This document shows positions 21,486 through 32,846 of a DNA stretch of 64,000 bases, in pieces. Under the pieces are notes generated by a model. The model had not been told where the DNA came from. It saw only the letters and a list, made by a program, of their open reading frames with translations, and ran no database searches. The translations under genes were made by a program, and so were the position numbers. How positions within the stretch are numbered: position 1 is the first letter of the stretch; every line of letters starts with the position of its first letter. Origin of the DNA: Scilla litardierei (taxonomy: Eukaryota > Streptophyta > Magnoliopsida > Asparagales > Asparagaceae); assembly GCA_030789695.1 (NCBI GenBank), contig CM061130.1:12019860-12083859 (forward strand), given 5' to 3'.

Positions 21486-23341
21486 TGTAGGGATCGTCTA
21501 ACCCTTGCAGTATTAACAACACACACTAGAGGGGGGGTGAATAGTGTAATGGCAATAAAATTGACCAATTAAAATTTAACTTGCAAATGCGAAATTATAA
21601 ATGCAAGAGGAATTAAAAGACACAATCAATCCAAACGCAAACACAAAGTTTTACCCTGGTTCCCCAAACTTGGGTGCATCCAGCCACACCAATATTCACT
21701 ATATTCCCACACAGAGAAGTGAATACAAATCTCACAAGGAGATACCCCACAAAGAGGATTTATGCCCTACACAAGGACCCAACCAATCCTATACGAGGAT
21801 CAAGACTCCCACACAGAGAATCACTAACTCCCACTCAGAGAATTAGGGTTAGCCCTTCACTAGGACACTAGAACTCCCACAAAGAAAGTTAATTCCCACA
21901 AAGAGAATACCCTAGTCCCACAAAGAGACAATCTCCCACAAAGAGAGAAACTCCCACAAATAGAGTATCCTAATCCCACAAAGAGAAATATGATGATAAA
22001 TTACACTAAGTAAAGTAAATACTCTTACCTATGCCTTGAGATGCTTACTCATGAATGAATGCAAGGCATGGAAGAGGGTCTCCAAGTGTTGGAATATGCT
22101 TGAGAGCACTTGGATGATTTCCCTTGAGCTGGACTTCAATGCATGAAGAAAGATGAGTGATCAATAGAGGGAAATGAGGGAGCTTGAGAGTTGCTTATTG
22201 ATCTCTTGAGATTTTCTATAGAGTCAAGAGTTATCAAGTATTGTCAAGAGTTCTCAAGTGATGGCAGCACATTCATATATATAGGAATCCTATATCAAGC
22301 CCAAAAAACCCAAAGAAACAGCCAAATGAACAGATCTGCAACGACTAGAAACTGGGTGAAAACGACAGGAACAGTCGACTGATGATCATAAGACAGTCAA
22401 CTGATCAACGGCTAGAAAATATCCAACGGCTATAATCTGAGCCAGGACAGTCGACTGAAGAAGACAAAACAGTCGACTTACAAACAGGACAGGCGCCTGT
22501 AAAACCTTCAGCTGACGACCGCTTCAGGGGATGGAACGAAACAGAGAGCTGTACTCTTTCTCCAATACTTCGCACAGGCCACTGATGTTAATACTACAGT
22601 CGTCTGTCAAATAGTCAGGCGACTGTACATTATCCATCAGTCGACTACTGTAAAATATGGAGAGAAGACAGAGAGATGCAGTGATTGCACTTACGCTATA
22701 CAGGCGACTGATGACCAATCTCCAGGCGACTGTGAAAATACAGGCGACTGTAAACTGATTGACAGACGACTGTGCGTAAAGCTCAAGTTTGAGTCAATTG
22801 AAATGTTGACTTGAGCTGTGCATGTCAGGCGACTATAGAAGGATCTACAGGTGACTGGAAATCACCCAGTTGACTGTGTTTCCTTAAGCAGGCGACTGAC
22901 GGAAAGCCAGAGACTCCAAATGAGTCTTTGGACAGAGTGAACCTATTGGGTTGGATTCTATGATAATCCTAAGGTTCACTAAGATGGTTAAATGCATATG
23001 CATGAATAAGTAAACCATCTAACAAGGCATTACATTAACCCTAGACTCAAAAGAGAGAGAAAGCAATGAAGTAAATTACATGGATTACAATGCTTCTCAA
23101 AGAGTCTAAGTCTTCAATCTTGATGCCTTGAGTGCTCTCCACCATCTCCAAGCTTTGGCACTTCTTGAGTCCAAACTATGGCCCTTCTTCACATGATGTC
23201 CATCCTTACACCAAGTGATTAGTCTCCAAGAAAGACATCCTTGAAATAAACTGAGAGACTAAAACATGAGATTCATTAGCAACAACATAATGTTGTGATC
23301 ATCATCAAAATAAGATTGGTATGAAACACCAATACTCAACA
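21486..23341 (-). repeat. SIRE 5' LTR of the gag-bearing unit (copy 2)
   Basis: 1,856 bp, nearly identical to 16904-18757. It carries the same palindrome array at 22372-22898, with a few substitutions that break single motifs (for example CAGGCCACTG near 22575). Confidence 0.9.
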
Positions 23342-24120
23342 ATCTCTCCCTTTTTGATGATGACACACATTATGTAAATCATAAAGAATTAAAGCACATT
23401 GCTAATGATCTCCCCCTACTTATATGCACCAATTACATAATGAGCTACACAAAAGGTAAATACTCATAATACCAATAGAAAACATGGTGACATATAATAG
23501 GCATGGATTACATAAACCAATTGCAAAGAATAAAAGCATGCAAACATGAATGGTTTATCTAATCCTATATATCTCTCCCTATAGAGATATCTCTCACCAT
23601 ATGCATATGTATATATCTCTCCCCCTATAGATATGATCACATAATGCATATATCTCTCCCCCTTGACATCGTCAAAAAGGTGGACATCAAAAATATCCCC
23701 CTTTGTCATCTTAACCAAGATGTGACAATATGCAAGAAAAGAAAGATATGTATGATACCAAATTTAAAAATTTAGTGGGTATCAATTCACTATCCCATGC
23801 TCCCCCTAGAACATAGAAATGGTCAACTTTTGACTTCTAGGATCTAATACCATAATTAATGGAGCCATGAGCCTAAAGTGTATCAAAGCAATAGATATGG
23901 AAAAATCAAGCATCAAAGATACACAAAGATATTGCCAAAAACAAATATATCATGAAACATGTTGGCAATAAACAAGAGGTTTGGTTTGAGACCCAAAATA
24001 ACCAAATGTGAATAAAGATCTCAAATAACCTCCGAAATGAGAGTTAAAATATGTCTTAAAATAATTTAAACATATTATATATTAACTCCCCCGTCGACAT
24101 ACACATGGATCAAAAATGCA
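23342..24120 (-). repeat. Duplicate of the SIRE internal 3' end
   Basis: Matches 18758-19546 (polypurine tract and non-coding 3' region), then breaks off near ATGCATG. Shows that a second element unit once lay to the right. Confidence 0.85.
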
Positions 24121-24643
24121 TGCATGTCAGGCGACTGTAGAAGGATCTACAGGCGACTGGAAATCACCCAGTCGACTGTGTTTCCTTAAGCAGGCGACTG
24201 ACGGAAAGCCAGAGACTCCAAATGAGTCTTTGGACAGAGTGAACCTATTGGGTTGTATTCTATGATAATCCTAAGGTTCACTAAGATGGTTAAATGCATG
24301 TGCATGAATGAGTAAACCATCTAACAAGGCATTACATTAACCCTATACTCAAAAGAGAGAGAAAGCAATAAAGTAAATTACATGGATTACAATGCTTCTC
24401 AAAGAGTCTAAGTCTTCAATCTTGATGCCTTGAGTGCTTTCCACCATCTCCAAGCTTTGGCACTTCTTGAGTCCAAACTATGGCCCTTCTTCACATGATG
24501 TCCATCCTTACACTAAGTGATTAGTCTCCAAGAAAGATATCCTTGAAATAAACTGAGAGACTAAAACATGAGATTCATTAGCAACAACATAATATTGTGA
24601 TCATCATCAAAATAAGATTGGTATGAAACACCAATACTCAACA
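24121..24643 (-). repeat. Truncated third SIRE LTR
   Basis: 523 bp matching the first part (minus sense) of the SIRE LTR, from GCATGTCAGGCGACTG to the terminal CTCAACA. The breakpoint shares the word GCATG with both parents, consistent with a microhomology deletion. Confidence 0.85.
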
Positions 24644-24666
24644 GAGGTGCCAAAGAAGTAGGCCAA

Positions 24667-27636
24667 TGTAACGACCACTTTTCTGCCATACGTATTTCGT
24701 ACGCACTTCGTTAATATATTGTATTATATGTATTTTTACGTCATGATTTTATTTAATATTTTCCTTAGCTTAGATGCGTGACCGGACCTCGTATTCACGA
24801 CCTCACGACGTCACGATTGCCCTGGTATTTTTCTTGTAATTTTTGGATGTCGGGGCGTGAATTCGTAATGATCTATTATTAGTATTATTATATATATTAA
24901 AATATTCCTAGAAATTTGAAACTCGAAATCTGTTTAAAACAAATCATATCAAATCCAACCCTATCTTATTATATCCCAACTGCTCTCCACTTTTTCTCCA
25001 ACGGGTACAGCCCTCAACACCATCACCCCACGTACTATCTCTCTCTCCCTATCTTTTCTCTACAAAAACCCAAAAGAGAGGCAACATCTTCCTTCCCCCT
25101 CTCATATCAGCCAAACCCATCTCCCTAACCTTCGCCTGCCCTGACGGCCTGAGAACCCTCTCCGGCGGCCCACACCCGCAGATCGTCCAGCCACCTGTCG
25201 AACTCCACCACGCCCCAAACCGCCGCCTCTCATTCCCTTACTTCCGTCACCACTGTCAGCCACCTCCAGCCCTCTCCAAGCACCGACCGCCCTCTCCTCC
25301 CCCTCACCTGAACTCTGGTAAACTTCCCGAAGTCGCAGTGCCCTTCACATCTCCCCGCAACCACCTGCCCTTCCCCTCTCCTCGACCACAGTCTGACAAC
25401 CCTCTCCTCCCATCAAACCCCTTCTCTCTCAAAGAACCCAACGGCCCGCTCCCAACTCTCCCAAGCCCCGCAACCCCTCTCGACGCTTTAGCCCATGCAC
25501 CACCCTCACCTACATCTGCAGTCGTCACTCACCGACCTCGTGACGCCAAACTACCAACCACTCTGACCTTCCCTTCCACGACGCCCCCTCTCGTAACCCA
25601 CGCAACCCAAACGACGACCCGCTGCAACCCACAAAAGCCTCCGACCACCATCAACTCCGGTCAACACCACTGCCCCCACAAAGCTTTGCCAACACCGCTC
25701 CTCCTTCCTCCAACCCCGATCATCCGCCTCCCTCCGAAAGTTCAACCCCGCAGCCACCTGCATTCATCGTCGCTGCCCTGTGCCCCATGCCCCCTCTCTT
25801 CAATAGCTCGACGCCAAGCTCCTCGCACCGACCTCCGCCTGAGCCCCTCTCCCGTCGTGCCCACGCCTTCAACCTACAAGAGCACGTACGCTGCCTTTAG
25901 TTTTATAAATAGTGTTTATATGGAGTGATATGTTAGTTATATTTGATACATTGAAAACAGTACCCTACTACCCTCTGAATTTATAAAACGAATGAGTGTA
26001 GCCTTGTAGGAAAGCTGTGAGTTCCAATGCTATAATAATAAGCTCTCATGCCAACTGCACCCCCTTTAGTCCTATGTTTTTGTTAAAACATATAGACTAG
26101 TACCTCCTTGAGGTTATGAACAGCACTTCCCATGCTATGAACAGTAGGTTGCAGTACCACATTTGGTTACTTAATAATAATATTTTAGATTATAAAATAT
26201 GTAGTTTAGTTTATGATGTAGTTTGTTACTTTTGTTAGCATATAAGTGCATGCTAGTTTCATAAACTAAGTACTTTATAGGCTGAACAGTAACTTTACTT
26301 AATGAACATCACCCTAGAATGGAGGACCTAATAAAAAACGTACTATTTTTTAATTTATGCCCGGACGAACCTAATTCAGTAATATGTTTGATCAAACCAG
26401 AGAACCAGTTGTTCAATAGCTTAACACTCGTCAAGACAAATTCATAGACACCAGAATCATCAAAAACAGGCAGGTGTACATTTTTCCACGTTTTATAACC
26501 GCTGCATTTAATTGTTTAAACTGAGATATTCTGATATGTAAGTTGCATTTTTCCACGTTTTAACTACCGTTTCATTTAATACTGCATATGTTTACTTTTT
26601 GTGCATTGCAAGATATAGACCTATATGTGTACGTGTGGACATATTAATAGTAATTGATAAATGCCTTGTAAATTGCAAAAGACACATCATAGACTTCCTG
26701 GCTGGTTTGGCTACTCATAGACTTGCTGGCCGGTTTGGTAAATCGTAGACATTGCATGCCAAGATTTGGCAAATCATAGAACAATAACAAAAGAGTCTGT
26801 TGACTCATCTGGCTCGTTCCAGTATTATAACTCATGATGGCTCGGTTGGCTGTATCTGGCTCATGGTCCAGACAATTAAAGTACTCATGGGTGGGGTTGG
26901 GTTCGTGGGCACTAGCCAGTAGTAAACGGGTCACCTCTCGGAGGCACCTGAAGGTAGATTCACTTACTAGCCGTCTAACGACGTGAACCTTAGTCACAAA
27001 CTTACACACGCTATTGAATAGATTGAAATGGATGCATCGGACATGTGAACATATAAAACTGCTACTGCTTTGTTTTAAAATAGAACTGCCATGCTAGTGT
27101 AAATCCCTGCAATTATAATTGTCATTTTAAATGTTTTAAAATGCCATGCAACTATTTTGAAAACCTTGCCGAGGGTCATTTCTACTAATATTTTAAATCT
27201 TGCCGACCGACCCTCGCTGACGTATATTTTCGTATTTTCTATCTTGTGAAATACACGTCAGGTGTTAGACAGATTTTGTCGAGGAGCATTCCTTGAGGTT
27301 GATCTGAGCAGGAGTACCCAGATGCTGAGACCCATTGCTGAGGAACGGCGTGCTTTCACAGCCTTGCAGAAATTTAATCTTCGTTATTGTTGTAATTCGT
27401 TCAGGTGCTCTTTCATTCCATGTAACTGTCCTAATGGCCATGCTAGGCCTTATTTTTGTACATGTAATCAGACATTAATGTTGTAATATGAAATTCTATA
27501 TTATTCTGAGTTTGCATGCACGGACCTGCCTATGGTTTACTCACATACACTTATTGGGTTGGAGCTTCACCGCTCCAGCCCATGCAGACCCGCTCGTTTT
27601 CTCGCTCCCAAGTTTAATGGGATGCATGGCATGACA
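24667..27636 (+). repeat. 5' LTR of the gag-only Gypsy element
   Basis: 2,970 bp, TGTAACGACC to GGCATGACA. About 25000-25880 is strongly C-rich on the plus strand (repeated CCTCTCC, CACCAC, CCCAACC) with a chance long reading frame. The rest is AT-rich and non-coding. Confidence 0.9.
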
Positions 27637-28860
27637 GGTTTTAGTGGTGGCCCATACAGGTCATGCATTCTGCAAAATACTCGGAACAGTATGGATGTCA
27701 TTATTAGCCAGATTGTCTAGATAGATCTTGTACGCAAATGTTTACTTTGTTTCTTTTGTAGCATGACAGGTGGACCCCACACTCGAAACAGAAATGGAGC
27801 CAACGGAAGTGGTACTCCCGATATCCATGAACTCATGGGGTGTCATGAGAGGGATGTTGGAAATTCAACATCAACTGATTCAACAAGGACGACAGCCTGC
27901 GCAACCTGCATCGCCACCTCCTCGACTGAACCCAGAATTAAGCAATTCCATAAGCTGTAACCTAAGATCTTCTCAGGAAAAGAAGGGCCTTTAGCTGCTG
28001 ATTAATGGGCCCAAGGAACTGAGGATAAGCTGAGTGCTGCTCGAATCCCCCAGGCAGGATGGGTCGATGTCGCGAAGCTCCAGCTAATAAACAATGCTAG
28101 GAGTTGGTGGCAACTGGAAGAGAGACGTTTAGTCAGACCGATCTCTTGGGGCATGTTTCGGGAAAGGTTTGATGCTAAATACTTTCCCAAGGCAGCCAAA
28201 AGAGAACTTCAGCAACGCTTCGCTAATATGGTCCAAGGAGATAGGACCGTCGATGAGTATGCGACTGAGTTTTCTATGCTCAGCCGCTTCCCACCTTACC
28301 TGGTTGAGGACCCAGAAGACTGTGTGTTTCAGTTCCGCAAAGGCCTGAATCCCGAAGTTCAAGCCTTGATGACCTCGACAAAACTGATGAGACTTCAAGA
28401 TGTTTTAGATTGTGCGCAGGAACATGAAATTACGGTGAGACTTCCAATGGGACCCCCAGCTGGAGAAATCAAGCGTCCCATAGAGCCACCTAAGATGGAG
28501 CCCAGAGGAAATTTTCGGCCTCCCCATACCATGCAGTTCGAGAGGCCAGCTGCTCATGTCGACCGTACATAGCTGACCTGCCACTTCTGTGGCAAGACCG
28601 GATATCAGAGGTGGGATTGTATGAAGAGGCTAAACCAATGCCTGATTTGTGAAGCACCTACACATGCTGCGAGGGACTGCACTCACAACTCAAACCATCA
28701 ATCACCTGCTGGAATACCTGGACCTGCTCAACAGGAATCACCTTTGGTTCCCCAGCGTCTCAGTCAGCACCAAACTTACTCTATGGTGGCCTAGGAAGTT
28801 ACAGACGATGAGCCGGTGACGAAAGATGACGTCTTAGTCCTGTACAATCATCATATTTAA
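27637..28860 (+). pseudogene. Damaged Gypsy gag
   Basis: An N-terminal segment (27770-27994) is followed by frame changes into WVDVAKLQLINNARSWWQLE and the Retrotrans_gag domain (FRERFDAKYFPKAAKRELQQ, DEYATEFSMLSRFPPYLVE, FRKGLNPEVQ). A TAG at 28570-28572 precedes two zinc knuckles. The first, CHFCGKTGYQRWDC, has Tyr where the metal-binding His should be. The second, CLICEAPTHAARDC, is intact. Another stop lies near 28795, and the frame ends at 28858-28860. The TAG and the His-to-Tyr change are both explained by C-to-T transitions. Confidence 0.8.
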
Positions 28861-29077
28861 TGATTCATCTCATAAATGTGCCTATCATAGCTTTGTCATA
28901 TCCCTAGTCGTTGTTTGTTTGTAGTTGTTTCAAATCTTAGATCTATTCAATTCAGAAGTTTCGTTCCTCTATATGTTTCTTGCCTTCTTGATACTATGAT
29001 ATTACTTTCATCCTTCATCTATCAGGTGTTTCCTTGATCCTTATCTAGCTTAAGAAATTCCGAGGACGGATTTTTCT

Positions 29078-29091
29078 TAAGGTGGGTATGA
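29078..29091 (+). other. Polypurine tract of the gag-only Gypsy element
   Basis: TAAGGTGGGTATGA abuts LTR start 29092. Confidence 0.7.
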
Positions 29092-32052
29092 TGTAACGAC
29101 CACTTTTCTGCCGTACGTATTTCGTACGTACTTCGTTAATATATTGTATTATATGTATTTTACGTCATGATTTTATTTGTATTTTCCTTAGCTCAGACAC
29201 GTGACTGGACCCCGTATTCATGACCCTCGCGACGTCACGATCGCCCCGGTATTTTTTTGTAATTTTTGGATGTCGGGACACGAATTCGTAATAATCTATT
29301 ATTAGTATTATTATATATTAAAATATTCCTAGGAATTTGAAACTCGAAATCTATTTAAAACAAATCATATCAAATCCAATCCAACCTTATTATATCCCAA
29401 CTACTCTCCACTTTTTCTCCAACGGGTACAGCCCTCAACCCCATCACCCGACATACTATCTCTCTCTTTCTCCATATCTTTTCTCTACAAAAACCCAAAA
29501 GAGAGGCATCATCTTCCTTCCCCCTCCCATATCAGTCGAACCCATCTCCCTAACCTTCGCCTGCCCGACAGCCTGAGAACCCTCTCCGGCAGCCCACACC
29601 CGCAGATCGCCCAGCCACCTGCCGAACTCCACCGCGCCCCAAACCACCACCTCTCCTTTCCTTACTTCTGTCACTATCGTCAGCCACCTCCGGCCCTCTC
29701 CAAGCACCGACCGCCCTCTCCTCCCCCTCATCTGAACTCCAACGAACTTCCCGAAGCTGCATCACCCTTCACATCTCCCTGCAACCACCTACCCTTCCCC
29801 TTTTCTCGACCACAGCCCGACAGCCCTCTCCTCCCATCAAAACCCTTCTCTCTCAAAGAACCCAACGACCTGCTCCCAACTCCCCTAAGCCCCACAATCC
29901 CTCTCGACGCTTCAGCCCACGCACCACCCTCACCTACGTCCGCAGTCATCACTCTCTGACCTCGCAACGCTGAACTACCAACCACTCCGACCTTCCCTTC
30001 CACGGTGTCCCCTCTCGTAACCCACGCAACCCAAACGACGACCCGCTGCAACCCACAAAAAGCCTCCGACCACAATCAACTCCGGTCAACACCACTGCCC
30101 CCACAAAGCTTCGCCAACACCGCTCCTCCTTCATCCAACCCCGATCAGTCGCCTCCCTCCGAAAGTTCAACCCCACAGCCACCCGCAGTCGTCGCCGCTG
30201 CCTTGTGCCCCACGCCCCCTCTCTTCAATAGCTCGACGCCAATCTCCTCGCACCGACCACCGCCTGAGCCCCTCTCTCGCCGTGCCACACCGTAGCCACG
30301 CATTCAACCTACAAGAGCACGTAAGTTTCCTTTAGTTTTATAAATAGTGTTTATATGGAGTGAAATGTTAGTTATATTTTATACATTGAAAACAGTACCC
30401 TACTATCTTATGAATTTATAAAACGAATGAGTGTAGCCTTGTAGCCTTGTAGGAAAGCTGTGAGTTCCAATGCTATAATACTAAGCTCTCATGCCAACTA
30501 CACCCCCTTTAGGCCTATGTTTTTGTTAAAACATATAGACTAGTACCTCCTTGAGGTTATGAACAGTACTTCCCAGGCTATTAACAGTAGGTTGCAGTAC
30601 CACATTTGGTTACTTAATAATAATATTTTAGATTATAAAATATGTAGTTTAGTTTATGATGTAGTTTGTTACTTTTGTTAGCATATAAGTGCATGCTAGT
30701 TTCATAACTAAGTACTTTATAGGCTGAACAGTAACTTTACTTAATGAACATCACCCTAGAATGGAGGACCTAATAAAAAACGTACTATTATTAAATTTAT
30801 GCCCGGACGAACCTAATTCAGTAATATGTTTAATCAAACCAGAGAACCAGTTGTTCAATAGCTTAACAATCGTCATGACGAACTCATAGACACCAGAATC
30901 ATCAAAAACAGGCAAGTGTACATTTTTCCACGTTTTATAACCGTTGCATTTAATTGTTTAAACTGAGATATTTTGATATGTAAGTTGTGCATTTTCCACA
31001 TTTTAACTATCGTTTCATTTAATACTGCATATGTTTACTTTTTGTGCATTGCAAGATATAGACCTGTGTATGTGCGTGTGGACATGTTAATAGTAATTGT
31101 TAAATACCTTGTAAATTACAGAAGACACATCATAGACTTGCTGGCCGGTTTGGCAAATCTTAGACATTGCACGCTAAGATTTGGCAAATTATAGAACAAT
31201 AACAAAAGAGTCTGTTGAGTCATCTTGCTCGTTCTAGTATTATAACTCATGATGGCTCGGTTCGCTGTATCTGGCTCGTGGTCCAGACAATTAAAGTACA
31301 CGTGGGTGGGGTTGAGTTCGCGGGCACTAGTCGGTAGTAAACGGGTCACCTCTCGGGGGCACCTGAAGGTAAATTCACTTACTTGCCGTCTAACGACGTG
31401 AATCTTAGTCACTAACTCACACACGCTATTGAATAGATTGAAATGGATGCATCAGACATATGAACATATAAAACTGCTACTGGTTTCTTTTAAAATAGAA
31501 CTGCCATGCTAGTGTAAATCACTGCAATTATAATTGTCATTATAAATGTTTTAAAATGCCATGCAACTATTTTGAAAACCTTGCCGAGGGTTATTTCTAC
31601 TAACATTTTAAATCTTCCCAAGCGATCCTCGTTGACGTATATTTCCTTGTTTTCTATCTTGTGAAATATACGTGAGGTGTTAGACAAATTTTGCAGAGGA
31701 GCATGCCTTGAGGTTGAGCTGACCAGGAGTACACAGACGTTGAGACCCATTGCTGAGGAACAGCGTGCTTTCGCAGCCGTGCTAAAATTTAATCTTCGGT
31801 ATTGTTGCATTTTGTTCAGGTGTTCTTTCATTCCATGTAACTGTCCTAATGGCCATGCTAGGCCTTATTTATGTACATGTAATCAGACATTAATGTTGTA
31901 ATAATGAAATTCTATATTGTTCTGATTTTGCATGCAAGGACCTGCCTATGGTTTACTCACATACGCTTATTGGGTTGGAGCTTCACCGCTCCAGCCCATG
32001 CAGACCTGCTCGTGTCCTCTCTCCCAAGTTTAATGGGATGCAGGGCGTGACA
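29092..32052 (+). repeat. 3' LTR of the gag-only Gypsy element
   Basis: 2,961 bp, TGTAACGACC to GGCGTGACA. Similar throughout to 24667-27636, with scattered substitutions and small indels that break the long C-rich frame. Confidence 0.9.
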
Positions 32053-32057
32053 GCCAA

Positions 32058-32846
32058 AGAAGAAGGAACAAAGAAGAAAGCCAAAGAAGATAGAACAAAG
32101 AAGAAGAGCTAAGAGATGATGCTTCCCCCATTGTTAAAAGTTTCCAGTTCACTCGGACCGAGTGGACTTGACACTCGGTCTGAGTAGGTATATCGAAAAG
32201 GAGTTGAATCTGAAGACTTAGCTGATTGAAGAGCGCAAAAGGCACTCGACCGAGTGAACTTCCTACTCGGTCGAGTGAAAATTACAGCTGATCGACGTTT
32301 CTGAGCCAGATTCTAGCGTCTGAACTCGATCGAGTGGACTTGCCACTCGATCCGAGCGACTATTTCTTCAGATCGAGGAAAATGGAATGTCAAAGGCTAC
32401 TCGACCGAGCATGAAGACTACTTGGATCGAGTGCAACCACACTCGGTCGAGTGAAGTAAAGCTCCCAGATTTCAGGACAGCCTCTCACTCTTTGAATATC
32501 TACTATCATTCCAGTCGACAAAGTATTTTCCTGATATTTTTCATAGATAGTAGACTTCATGAAAGTTCCAACGCATTCATGAACGCGCGAAACAAAGGTC
32601 GGATGAAATCTATGAAATATTTACAAGATGGAACTACAGTGCTGGAATCTGCCACTTGGCTAAGTGAAAATTCCACTCGGTCCGAGTCAGCTTGGGCCCT
32701 CTATTTAAGTTGCGGCCAGAAACGAATTTGGCCCGAATTTCAAAGGGGTTTTGCTGGGGTTTCTAGGGTTATTTGCTAGGGATTGAGGAGAATATATATT
32801 TTTTATGTAGTAGCCGTCTATTGGAGGAGTTCCCTCTTTTGTTCTT
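32058..32846 (+). repeat. Right piece of the older LTR with a palindrome array
   Basis: Continues the LTR begun at 16783. An AAAGAAGAAG-rich start is followed by the palindrome array (32151-32687), a TATA box (CTCTATTTAAG, about 32698-32708) and about 140 bp of transcribed-region-like sequence. It is cut at 32847 by the Tekay-like LTR. Confidence 0.5.
32151..32687. promoter_or_regulatory. Array of ACTCGGTCGAGT-type palindromes
   Basis: Matches to ACTCG(G/A)(N)CGAGT start at 32151, 32173, 32244, 32265, 32324, 32345, 32399, 32420, 32441, 32654 and 32675. Spacing inside each group is 22, 21, 21, 21, 21 and 21 bp. Groups are separated by 38-213 bp. The last pair ends about 10 bp before the TATA box. 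The motif is unrelated to CAGTCGACTG except for the central TCGA-like CpG. Confidence 0.75.

Larger units (their letters stand above)
16904..24643 (-). mobile_element. SIRE-type Copia element, gag only, with a three-LTR structure
   Basis: Flanked by the perfect 5-bp duplication GAGGT (16899-16903 and 24644-24648). In minus sense the order is: truncated LTR (24643-24121), internal 3' end with polypurine tract (24120-23342), full LTR (23341-21486), initiator-Met primer site, gag, non-coding (19686-18758), polypurine tract, full LTR (18757-16904). No protease, integrase or RT is present, so this copy is non-autonomous. The third, partial LTR and the duplicated internal segment imply a former tandem element with a deletion inside its first unit. 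The primer and polypurine signals and the gag style match SIRE/Maximus elements. Confidence 0.85.
24667..32052 (+). mobile_element. Non-autonomous Gypsy element with 3-kb LTRs, gag only
   Basis: LTRs 24667-27636 and 29092-32052, flanked by the perfect 5-bp duplication GCCAA (24662-24666 and 32053-32057). The interior is only 1,455 bp and encodes a damaged gag without protease, RT or integrase, so it resembles a large retrotransposon derivative parasitising a Tekay/Del-like partner. The polypurine region (AAGGTGGGTATGA before 29092) matches that used by Tekay/Del chromoviruses. It inserted 18 bp from the right end of the SIRE element. Confidence 0.9.

Noticed and set aside
25338..25928. 196-residue Pro/Ser/Thr-rich frame
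   Set aside because: Lies in the C-rich part of an LTR. The same stretch in the second LTR (29700-30300) is broken by indels, so it is a composition artefact.
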